64,000 nt of DNA from Scenedesmus sp. ARA3 (lineage: Eukaryota; Chlorophyta; Chlorophyceae; Sphaeropleales; Scenedesmaceae): NCBI GenBank assembly GCA_004335835.1, contig RWJK01000976.1, positions 70,880 through 134,879 on the forward strand. The letters run 5' to 3'. Made by a program: the position numbers and the translations under genes. Shown here one piece after another: positions 18,494 to 29,348 of this stretch (positions within the stretch are counted from its first letter, which is position 1; every line of letters starts with the position of its first letter). Below the pieces are notes generated by a model. The model made no database searches, was not told the DNA's origin, and saw nothing but the letters and a program-made list of their open reading frames with translations.

Positions 18494-21400
18494 ATGGAGG
18501 AAGACTATGCAAGGCGCACAGAGCGTATCAAGAACCTGTTGTCCAGCTACTATGGAAACGCAGACCAACAGCAGGCAGCTGCAGGTGCCAGTGGGGCTGC
18601 AGGAACAGCATCACCTGCTGCTTCTGATGTTCCTGCAGCATCTGTTGGTTCTTCAAGGCCGCTGCACGTTGGGGGCGGCACCACCCTTGACAGCCCAGCC
18701 TTCAACGCAGAGCAGCACATTGCAGTGATGACGAAGACCTACAGCGTGGACCGCCTGCTAACTGAGCACAGGTCCATGGCGCGGGAGATCAAGAACCTCG
18801 ACTCAGACATGCAGCAGCTGGTGTATGAGAACTACAACAAGTTCATTGCAGCAACTGACACTATCCGGGCCATGAAGACCAATGTCGACGGCATGGAGTC
18901 AGACATGGAACACCTCAAGACCAACATGGGTGAGCAACAGTGCAAGGGTGGTTGACAGTGATGTCTGAACAGCTCCAAACTTGCAGAACAGCAGCAGGCA
19001 GCACAAGTGCTGCCAGCAGCAGCTGAGCAGTGTGATTCTTAGCCAGTTTCATGTTCATGTCATGCTGTTGATGCACAGTGCAACTGCAGCAAGGCGAGCG
19101 TGCTGCACGTTGCTGCAACCACAATGTTGGTTATCTACTGCAGATGGCTTGTGTTCACAACCTTGCAGCAGGACATGGCATAAAATTGTCACGTGCGCTG
19201 TGCCGCAGACACTGTGGCGGACAAGAGCAGTGCAGTCAACCAGAAGCTGCTCAAGCGGCGGCAGCAGGTGGAGGAGCTAAACCGGGTGCAGAACCTGCTC
19301 ACAAGGCTGCAGGTGAGGCCAGCAGCAGCACAGCAGCTCGCCAGCAGGGCAGATGTATACTTTTGCGCAGCGCGGCAGCCAGCTGTGGCTACTCAATGAG
19401 TTCTCCACTTCGACGCTACCACCAGAAACACCTGCTGCTGGCACATGCTCTGCCACCACTTGAACTGCGCTGCGCTGCGGCATCAATCCGTTCCCTGTCT
19501 GCCCGCCTGTGCTGCTTTCCTGCAGGCTGTGTTTGACCTGCCAGGGCGCATGCAGGCTGCGCTCGAGGAGGATGCTCTGGGCGCTGCCGTGGGCTTCTAC
19601 AGTGAGGCGCTGCCGCTGCTGCGCAAGTATGGCCACAGGGGCGCGTTCAGGGGCATCGCAGCCGAGGCCGATGCAGCCGCACGCCAGGTCAGCATGCCAC
19701 TGCTGTGCCGAGCCATGCAGCTGGTGTGATGACCATCTGGGCTCATCTGTGGTTATTTGCACAGCAGCGCACGCCGTTGCCGATTCATTGCATGTGGCAT
19801 CAGCACCAGTTGCTGTCAATCAGGAAGCAGGTGCATCTTCAACGAGGGCCAAGGAGTGCAAATCGCCGCGTGATTTGCTGCAGTGCCATGCAAGGCAACA
19901 TTCGCGTGCTGGCTTGCAGCTCTGTTTGTGGTGTTTGTTGGTGCAACCACTTGAAGTGTTTGCTGCCTTCTGCTGCTGCTGCTGCTGCTTGCGCAGGTCA
20001 GCGCTGCACTGAAGCGCCGGCTGGCTGAGCGCAAGGATGACACAGAGCAGGCGGTGCTACTGCTGCGCAAGCTGGGCGAGGCGGACGACACGCTGCAGGT
20101 GAGTGTCATGAATTGCTGGCAGGTTGGCTATGTGTTGCAACAGCAGTTGGTAGAAATGGAGCCGATTGCAGCACAAGGGATTGGCAGTGCATCTGCAGAA
20201 CTGTGTTGTGGTAGGTTTGCCTGCCTGCATCTGATGCACAAGGTGCAAAGACTGTGGTGTTGTTGCGTACTGTGCCCACCCTGCACCTCTGACTTCACGC
20301 TCTGCGTCCTGCAACTTGCATGCTCATCGGCCTTGGCTCGCTCTATCAACAGGCGAAGTACCTGCAAGGCCGCAGCGAGCGCATGACGCGGATCCTGCAG
20401 GAAGCAGCAGCAGTAGCAGCAGTCATGGCAGCAGTATCACAGCAGCCTGGCGGCGCAGCAGTGGGTGGCAGCAGCAGCAGCAGCGCAGCTGCTGTGCCAG
20501 CAGGCGTGGAGAGTCCTGAGGCGTGGGGCTTTGCTGCGAACGGCACGCCGCCCAGCCTGCCGCGATTCGTCAAGGCGCTTGATGAGCGGCTGATCAACAC
20601 GATGCAGGAAACGGTCATGAACGTCAACGGCATCTTCCTGCAGGTGTGTGACGAAACGGTCATGAACGTTAACGGACAGAAATTGCGTTCATATAGGCTA
20701 TGCTCCTGGATGAACGCCAGGCATGCAGCAGCAGGTGTCAGTGTCAGGTCTCCCTCTTGTGATGCGCAAGGGCTGCTGTGCATTTGCTGCTGCATCAGCA
20801 CCTGGAAGAAGCTCAGGATGCGACTACACAGTACCTAGCAGCCAACATGCTGCTGAGCCAGCTATGCGCATGACGGCGCTGCTGCTGCTGTGCGGGCTAC
20901 ATGTTGCAGGGCGACCAGAGTGCTGCGCGGCGCAAGCCGCTGTTGGCGATGGCCAAGGACATCATAAGGGAGTACTTCAAGCTCATCCGGTGAGTGCAGA
21001 TACAGATAGTGCAGCCTGCGAGGGCTAGGGCGCTTGGCCCGCCCTACAACATGTGCATGCCTTCTTGTTCCATGGTGCTGCTTATCAGGGCCCCTTGCAT
21101 GTGTTGGGCACGGCTATCATACATGCGCTGCAGCCACGGACAGCATACACGCGGCCAGCAACGAAGCTGCACTGCTCAGTACGTGTTGCGCTGACCTTAG
21201 GTTGGGCAATGCACTGCCAAGGTTGGAGGCAGTTGAAGTGACTAGAGAGTGTAGCATCCATGTAGATCATGTTGTATAGTGACCACACCACAACAGGCTG
21301 GTTGGGCCACTGCTGTGTGGTGCTGCCCTGCAGGCGTACAGTGGGAGATTCCGCCATGTCAGCCGTCGCCACTGCTGCCTGCCTGCACCTGGCTGGCGGC

Positions 21401-24400
21401 GACAAGGACTTCAGCGCAACGTCGCCCAGCCTGGACTTCCCTGACAACTGGGGCACAGACACCGTCATGGCGGTGAGGCCAGCTGCTGCTGCTGCTGCTG
21501 CTGCTTTGCTGCTTGGTCGTCGTCTTGTGTCTCTTGCTGCAGCTGCTGGGCGTGTTCTGTTTGTCTGCAGGGTTGGTTCTGATGACTAGGACCGACACGT
21601 GCATGTCCCACTGCCATGTGGCATGTGATTGGTGCTGCTACTGCTGCTGCTGTTGGAGAACTTGTGTGTGGCTTGCAGCAAAGCAGAGGCTGTGTTCCCA
21701 CATGATGAAACATGAATCGCTATGGAGGCTGGGATTAGCTGATACCACATGGCGCCAAATGCTTAGGATGGCTTCTAGAACTTTGTTTGCACTGCTGCTG
21801 TTGCTGCTGCTTTGCTGCTGCGCAGGCCATGTCCGCTGTCATAACCGATATCGGGCTGCTGCACAGCCAGCTGCCTGAGCTGTCGCTGCGGGACTGGGCT
21901 GCGGCCGCCACAGAGCAGGCTGTGCGCGGGCACATCGCTGCTGCGTTTGGCGCGCTGCAGGAGCGCATGAGCTCAGGCGTGAGGATGGTCACCAGCCAGC
22001 TGGCCAGCCAAGGTATACCTGCAGCGTAGCCTCTCTGACGTGCTCTCATAGTCTGGTGCTGTTGCAGGTGCCAAACTAGTTTGTTTCTCAGCAGACTGTG
22101 TCATGACACCAAACGCTCTCTACGTGAGAGGAACTGCATGTCCCTGTCACTTGCACTCCTTGGACAGGTCGCATGATATTGCCTCTTGTGCACCTGTATT
22201 TGNNNNNNNNNNNNNNNNNNNNNNNNNNNNNNNNNNNNNNNNNNNNNNNNNNNNNNNNNNNNNNNNNNNNNNNNNNNNNNNNNNNNNNNNNNNNNNNNCT
22301 GCTCTGTGCTGGCGATTGGCTGCGGCGCGTCTTGAAATCATGGCCTGTGCTGTTGCTGCTTGGACCTGCTGCCTGCAGATGGTGACCAGGCGCCTGTGCA
22401 GCCGCTGTCCCCTGCGTACGGCTACCTGTCAGAGGTCATCCAGCGCGGCATTGCAGCACTGCTCAAGGTGAATGAAAGCCAAGCTGGGCAGCAAATCCTC
22501 CAGTCATATGTTACACTTTGACTGTGCCACTGTCAGGTGTATCAGTCGACACTTGATGCACGCCCTGGGCTCGACGCCTGAAGTCTGCATGTGAGGTGTG
22601 CTTGTTGGCTATGGTTGTCGCCAGGCTCACCCCTAAACTTGTGTGCATCTGCTGTCATGTGCCACACTGCGCAGGGCCTGCGTGTGTATGAGCAGCATGG
22701 GCGGCTGCTGGCATCCTTCCAGGACCAGCTGTCTGATGCAGTGCAGGGGCAGCTACAGGCACTGTTCCAGTCACTGGTCAGCAGCTTCCTGGCGGCAGCC
22801 AAGATCAAGGTGAGCGGCATGCTGCCCGCACAACAGGACCAACAGCAGAACCTGCACTGCAGGCAGCAGTGCACTGATCCTCGCCGCACCCTGGTGGTCG
22901 CACAGCTGCGCTTACGTGGCTGCACAGGTTTTGCGAGTGTTGCGAAGGCTGTTTTTGCCGTGCAAATGTGCTGCCCTGCAGGATGCAAGCGCAACAAGCA
23001 GCAGCAGCAGCAGCGAATCCAGCCGGCAGCCATCTGGCGCTGAACCCAGCACAAACAGTGGCGATGCAAGCGGCAGCAGTGCTGCAGATGATCCGCCAAA
23101 GACAGGTGAGCTGCATAGTTGAGTTGTGTTGCTGTGTACCCATCGCCACAGCACACCACTGTGATGTGCTAGTAAGCAGCGAAGCATGCGAAAGTTTATC
23201 TAGCAGTGCAGCAGCTGCAGTTCTGCTGTGCTGAATGCTGCGTGCATCCTTGCAGGTGTAGCAGCTGATCCGGCAAGCCTGCCATTCAAAGGCCCCTGCA
23301 CGCGCATATCTGCATGCCAGGTCATCGGTGCGCGCCATTGCCGCTGCCTTGCGTTGTAATCAGTCGAGTGATAGCAACGTAGTTGCCCCACGCACACCGC
23401 TCAATCCTTCTTTGCCATTGCCGACAACCATTGCCGCGCGCTGCCAGGCCTGGTGCTGCTGCTGGCCAAGCTGGCCATGTTCATGGAGGACGCAGTCGTG
23501 CCTGCCGTGATGGAGGCGCTGGCGGGCTCCTTCCAGGGCCGCAGCGGCTTCAGGGCCAGCGACGAGCCGCCGCCATTTGTGGGAGGCGAGGTGGCCCGGC
23601 GCCTGGGCACGGCTGCGAGTGAGTTGTTGCCAGGGGGTGGGGGTAGGGCAGCACGCATGGCAGCATGCGCAACTGTGTTTGGCGGCAGCTGTTTGCCCTG
23701 GTGGACTCGTTTGCACTTGCTGCTTTGCATGTGCAGGACATGCATGTCGTGTTATGTTTCTGCATCACATTCTGGCTTGCGGGCATGCAGTGTTCTTTCC
23801 TGGTGATCACATCTCAGCAGTGCAGTGGCCCAGCCTTGAGCTGCTGCGTGCTGGGACCATACATAGGCAGTACCAAACCTGAGTCTGCCTCTACCCCTGC
23901 CTCTGCCCCTGCACCCCCGTCAGACCTGCTGCTGGGCAGCTACGTGGACCTGCACGGCCGCAGCCTGTCGCTGCTGCTGCAGCGCAGCGTGGGCAGCACC
24001 AACTGGCTGCACGCACAGCCGCCGCGCGCGCCACGCCCCGTGTGCGACCTGCTGCTGGAGCGGCTGGGGCGCTGCGAGGCGGAGCTGAGCAGGCTGGTGG
24101 ACGCGAGCGGGCGCGGCGCCGGGCCAGGTGGGCTGCTGGCTTGCTTGACTGCCAGGAGGGGTGCGGGGCGTTTTTGACAGCGAGTTTGCGGTTTGACATA
24201 TAAGCATGCGAGCGAAGCGTGCGTCAACAGCCGAGCGTTGTGGCTGGGCAGGCGCGGGACGCCGGCAGACTTCAACAGATCAGCAACACCACGATGGCGA
24301 TGAGTGACGTTGCCGAGTGCCACTGACTGGGTCGGTGAATTGCTTTGGTTAACAGCTCATGTTCTGACAGCTTGCGTTTACCTTGATGGTTGCTGAGTAG

Positions 24401-25055
24401 CGTTCCGGCTTCGCTTTTCTGCGCGCGCCTGCTCCTGCTGGTTTGCAGCTGGCGCCCCGCAGCACCAGCGCGTGGGCAGCAGCAGCGAGGTGCTGCTGGA
24501 GAGTGCTGCGGTGGAGCGCGGCATGGCCAAGCTGTTCCGCGGCAAGGTGCAGCCCTTTGGCGCCAGCGGGCTGCGCTTCACGCAGAGCGCGCTGCTGGCT
24601 GCTGTGGCCATCGTTGGGCTCAAGTCGCTGGTGGAGTTCATCCGGCTGCAGACACTGGGCAAAGCAGGTACGGCTGTACTCAGTCTGCATGTGTGCGCGT
24701 GTGTGCGGGCAGCGGAGTGGCAGGCATCTGGTCCCGCATCAGCAGTAACACGTTGTGCACAATGCGCTGCACGTGTAGCATCCGCGTTGCTGGATGAACT
24801 TCAGCTGCACGAAGCTGATGCCTCTATCATGCGTGTACTGGTGTTGTGTGCTGCTGCGCAGGCCTGCAGCAGCTGCAGCTGGACATGTACTACATGCGGC
24901 CGCGGCTGCTGCGGCTGCTGGGCGGTCCAGACGCAGAGGCTGTGGGCCAGCTGCTGGATGAGGTGGTGGCAGCAGCGGCGGAGCGCAGCACAGACCCAAC
25001 CATGCTGGAGACGGCAACGCTGGAGAAAGCGCTGCTGGCGCTGAGCAGGCAATGA
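18494..25055 (+). CDS. VPS51: Vacuolar sorting protein VPS51, GARP/EARP tether subunit (902 aa)
   Basis: Subunit of the tethering complex for retrograde endosome-to-Golgi traffic. Sixteen exons with consistent phase: 18494-18929, 19209-19312, 19526-19687, 19997-20098, 20353-20643, 20910-20989, 21334-21472, 21826-22012, 22379-22467, 22675-22809, 22982-23105, 23256-23327, 23448-23618, 23924-24127, 24449-24667 and 24862-25055. The N-terminal signature is strong: LDSPAFNAEQHI, SVDRLLTEH, EIKNLDSDMQQLVYENYNKF, ATDTIRAMKTNVDGMESDM (residues ~75-145). The C-terminal part has LVEFIRLQTLGKAGLQQLQL and GQLLDEVVAAA, again VPS51-like. Residues ~580-630 are a Ser/Gly/Pro-rich loop. The assembly gap at 22203-22298 falls inside intron 8, so the coding sequence appears intact. 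Donors of exons 3 (GTCAGC) and 8 (GTATAC) are less usual. Confidence 0.93.
20608..20675 (+). repeat. 23-bp near-perfect direct repeat across a VPS51 exon-intron border
   Basis: The repeat starts GAAACGGTCATGAACGT and occurs at 20608-20630 (end of exon 5) and 20653-20675 (start of intron 5). One of 23 bases differs (C or T at position 18). The exon's last codons and donor lie between the copies. Confidence 0.9.
22203..22298. other. Assembly gap (96 N)
   Basis: A run of N inside VPS51 intron 8 (22013-22378). The flanking exons join in phase, so no exon needs to be hidden here, though a small one cannot be excluded. Confidence 0.99.
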
Positions 25056-25610
25056 GGAGCAGGATGTGGAATGTGAGCAGAACGCATGCGAGGCATGAGC
25101 TATGCTTTGTGGATGTGCAGGGTGGGGCTGCCAGAATGTTTGCCAAGTGTGTAGATAGAGTGCTGAAAATGCTGCTGAAAAATGCAGTTTTGGCCACGAG
25201 CAGGGTGTGACTCGAGGAGAGAGGCACTGTGCGTGTGCAGTGTTTTTGTGGGATGAGCCCTTAGGGTTGTGCTGTTACGGTGTTCGGCGGGTGATGTTTA
25301 CCTTAACCACTATTGCTGCTTTCCAACTCGCTTTGGTGACTTTTCAAAACGGAACCTGTGGTGGATTGACACTTGGTGGCGGCAGTCACCTTCGAAACAC
25401 CGTAGCAGAAGCAGCAGCAGCACATCACGCGTCGCACCACACAAACATCAAACCTAAAACATTCGTCAAAATCTTGATAACACAAACGTTGTACGCTAGC
25501 CGGCGGCCTTAGCACCAGCAGCAGCAGCAGCAGTCCTTGCAAAGTGCAGACAGAGGCTGCCTGCTTCTGCAAGTCCTTGACAACAAACCTCTTAGCACTG
25601 CACCACAGTC
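25056..25610. other. Intergenic, VPS51 3' flank and CCDC137-like promoter
   Basis: 555 bases between two genes on the same strand. It holds a short GCAGCAGCAG stretch near 25511 just ahead of the next gene. I see no other structure. Confidence 0.5.
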
Positions 25611-26522
25611 ATGTCGGGCAAGGCAATCAGGAGGCGAGCGAAGCTCGTGAAAGCAGCCAACCAGGGCAACCTCGCCAAAGCTGCGCGTGGCAGGGCCTCT
25701 GCCACCCTGCCGCTGCCGTCAGCGCCCACGAAGGATGACTATGTAGAGAAGGTGCCAGCATCGCTCAGGCGTATGATGGCTCTCAAGGTGTGCTTAGCTG
25801 ATGTGTGTTTAGCTGTTGGACACTTGCCGCTGCATGCAGTGAGCCTGAATGGTTGCTGATGTTGCGTTGTCTCGGGTGGCCTGCAGGCAGCAGCAGCGCA
25901 GCCCCCGGCTAAGAAACAGAAGCTGGACCACCACCAGCAGCAGCAGCAGCAGCAGCGGCAGCAGCAGAAACCTGGATCAAATCAGCAACAACGGCATCCA
26001 GCACAGCAGCAGCAGCAGCAGCAGCAGCAGTCAGCCGGCAGGTCCGACTCTCAGGCTGCAGGCAAACCGCCACAGATAAACAAAGCTAGTGCCGCTGGTG
26101 CTGTCAGCGACACAGCCGCTGCTGCTAACAGCGCTGCAGCTGCAGGCAACAGCGGAGGTGCCATCTGGGAGCAGCCCAAAAGGCTGAAGCAGCGCAAGAA
26201 AGAGTGGGTGCCTGGCCCTGACACAGCCCCTGCTTGCACTTGCTGTGTCAACATGCACAACCCAGCTTGCCGTATACTGAAGTGCTGTATTGCTGCAACA
26301 TCGCTATACAGCTGCAGCAGCGCTATACAGCTGCATTGAAGCTTTACAGCGGCAGCAGGCAGGCTGTCAGTCACTCGTACTGACCCTGAGGTTCACCCAA
26401 ATTGTCAACTGAAACCTCTGACAATTTTGTATGGCTGCTGCCATGTTGCTGGATGTGCCGCCAGTTACCTGAATGCCAAGAAGCTGAAGAAGAAGGGGAG
26501 GAAGCCCGCCAAGGACCAGGTG

Positions 26523-26557
<35 letters not shown>

Positions 26558-26946
26558 CAGCTGCGCTCTGACTGCTCCACACTCTGCCATGTGGTGGCTT
26601 GCAATAACTAGACTGCTAGTAGTAGTAGTAGCAGCAGCGGCAACATCCTCCTTTGGTAGCTGCAAAAGTTTGAGCGTGCAAGGAAGCCGCAGCATTTGCG
26701 GCAATCACGGGTGCTGCATGATACGGCTGCTGTGTGTGCCCCGTGCAATGCAATGAGCTCCTGAAGTGATGCACTGCAGCGGTGTGTTATGTTGCTGCAT
26801 TCAACTGCTGCTGCTTGCTGCTGCTGCTGCTGCTGCTTACAGGAGCTGGATGTGGACAGGCCTGTGTTTGGAGAGGTGGTGCATGCACCCCCAAAGGTGC
26901 ACCTCAAGAGCAAGCACTGGGACCGAGCAGCAGCCAAATCAGCCCA

Positions 26947-26977
<31 letters not shown>

Positions 26978-27982
26978 GCAGGCGCAAAGCAGCGCCAGAA
27001 GCAGCGCCAGAAGCAGCAGGCACCAGCAGCAAAACGGCAGAAACAGGTGCGTCTCATAACCTCTTGTAGCTTGGCCGCATCTGTGGAAAGCCGTGCCGGC
27101 GGCTTGCGCTGGCCAGCAACTGTGAGCACGGCCTTTACCTTGCACATCAGACTCCTGCCAGCAGTCAGATACCTCGCAGCTGCCACCGCAATGCTCATCT
27201 ACAGCGTACTGTGCTGCTGCACCTGCTGTTATTGACATAGACATTGCATGTTGTGTGGCTCCAGCTGGGCCCAGCAAGCAGCAAGCCAGGAGACTGACTG
27301 TGCTGTTGCGCTGCGTGGCCGCGGTGCTTGCAGGAAGCTGCGCTGCTTGAGCTGCGTGAGCAGGCCATCGAGGGCTACAGGGCAGGGCGGGGGCCGCGAG
27401 GTGAGCACTAGAACCACAGGAAGCAGCACCACAGCCGTGGTAGTGCAGCTGCTCTTTCACATCAAGCCAAGCGTGTAGTAATCGTTTCAACCGAGTGGAA
27501 CACAGTCTTTCGGCGCCAGAGCCAGCTTCAGCCCTGCTTACATGTTGTAAAATGAAAACTCTCCCTTTACATCAGGCCGGCAGACTGGCTGGCCAGCTGA
27601 TAACTTGCCCGTGCCTTCGCTTGTAGGACATCTGCTGGGTTGCTGCCTATGAAATACGCTACGTAGCAGTGGTTGACAGCTTGCAGCTGTGCGTTAAATT
27701 GGTGGTCTGTCACAGCCCATTAGTAGGCTCCAGCCTCAGGTGAAAGAGCTGTTGCAATATGTGTTGCAATATGGGTGACATGCAAGGAGGGTGTACTATT
27801 GCCGCAAGGGCCTTGCTATGTGTACTCACATTGCCCGTCTTGCATGTTGCAGTCCAGCGCTGTCCCTGATTGCTGCGTGAGCAATTGTGGTGGTTTGTGG
27901 CAAACCAATTGCGTGCACAAAGTGCTTGTTAAACATGCAATCCATCTGTTGACATGCTGCTGCTTGTGCTTCTGCTGTTTTT

Positions 27983-28028
<46 letters not shown>

Positions 28029-28077
28029 TGCAGAGGGACATGCAACCCTGGACACTCTGAAGCAGCTGGTGAAGTAA
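25611..28077 (+). CDS. CCDC137-like basic, nucleolar-type protein (287 aa)
   Basis: Six exons with matching phase: 25611-25787, 25887-26203, 26465-26519, 26843-27046, 27334-27400 and 28034-28077. The start is MSGKAIRRRAKLVKAANQG. A VPASLRRMMALK segment follows, then a Gln/His-rich stretch with CAG runs. Next come LKQRKKDYLNAKKLKKKGRKPAKDQ, RPVFGEVVHAPPKVHL (the FGEVV-APP motif of the CCDC137 family), a second Gln/Lys-rich stretch, and the helical end LLELREQAIEGYRAGRG...LDTLKQLVK. The strong basic charge and Lys/Arg clusters suggest a nuclear or nucleolar location. The family is poorly characterised; chromosome-periphery and ribosome-biogenesis links come from animals. Introns 3 and 5 end in long CTG tracts. 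Confidence 0.7.
27985..28026 (+). repeat. (CTG)14 tract at the 3' end of an intron
   Basis: Fourteen CTG units followed at once by CCTGCAG, the acceptor for the last 44-base exon of the CCDC137-like gene. Confidence 0.9.
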
Positions 28078-29348
28078 CCTACAGGTGTCACCTTGCCTGG
28101 TTCGGGGCTCAGCAAGCCCTTACATAATTGATTGCATCTTCAGCTCATGTGTATAATAGTGCACGCTGCATTCGGCTCTGCTTTGTGGTGCTCTGCCGTT
28201 ATGCAGTGGCTGGCTTCCCGCATTGTGGTGGCACCTGCCAGCCTGGCAGGCTGGTGCTGCAGACCGTGAACCTGGGCGATTACCCAAGAACTGTTGCATT
28301 GCGTTACGCCCATGATGTATCACTTGTTTTCTATGCTGTTCCCGTTTGTTGTGTGTTGTCCTGGCGCTCGCCACAAGTGATCCACCTCAGTCCAACCAAG
28401 AACGATGCCTGATTATTTATCGGTGGTCAAACAGCACCGCCTTGCGCTTTCTATGCTGAATATCAGACAGTTCACCATACATTATCTGCAGGGGTTGTTT
28501 CACGAGCAGGTAGCGCCAAAACTAAGCAAAGCAAGTTCATATCCCAGTCGACACTGTGCGAACATCCGATGATGAAAGCAGTGCAGCCTATGAAACTGTG
28601 TAGTTAAGTTAGTTTTTAAGTCAAAAATGTTTTCAAGGCACTGACAGCCTCGAGCATTGCGAAAAAAGGGGCCCACAACAGCATGTCATTCGGGCTGCCA
28701 CGTTGCCGCTTGCCGCTTGCCCCGTCCATGACTATGCACCAGCATGCCAGCTTCAATGATCATTAGGCGACGTTTCTTCAGTGCAGGAAAGCTGTTTGCC
28801 ACCATCCAAGCGTAAACAGGACCTTGAATTGCGTGCAGTGCTGGCAGAAGACGATCTTGTTTGTCAGCTGTCTTTGATTCAACAACCTTTGTTTATATAA
28901 GTCATTGCAGCCTGAAGTAGCGGCTTCAGCATTTGGTCCTTGGGACGGGCTGCTTGCTCAGTGGAGCAGCAGCAGCTTGCACATATGGCTTTTGACGATA
29001 TATGGCGTCTGGCAGACTATTAGCAGCAGCCTTTCAATTGGCTGCTTGCTGCTGAGGAGTGGGGCGAACAGAATGTGGTGAGCAGCGCGGGGCACCACAG
29101 CGTACTGCAATGATGAATTGTTGCATCATTTCAACTGCTTCTGTGCAGCAGGGTCGCTGCAGCTGCTGAATTTGTTCGCATGCCAGGCCACCAAGTTTGC
29201 ATGCAGCCCTTGCCTGGGGCCCTGCAGCTGGGCTAGGACAGGCATCAAGCTGTGACAGATAGAATGATAGATTACTTAGCTTGCCGAGCAGGTTTTGATC
29301 GGGCATTGCTGAAGTTTGGCTTGAATGCGAAAATATCTCGCTCGCCAG
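28078..29348. other. Intergenic region with the unresolved first exon(s) of the kinase
   Basis: About 1.27 kb. The first kinase exon I can place (29349) lacks a start codon, so at least one 5' exon ending in phase 2 should lie here. A weak candidate begins at an ATG near 28570 with a GTGTAG donor, but nothing supports it beyond phase. Confidence 0.4.
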
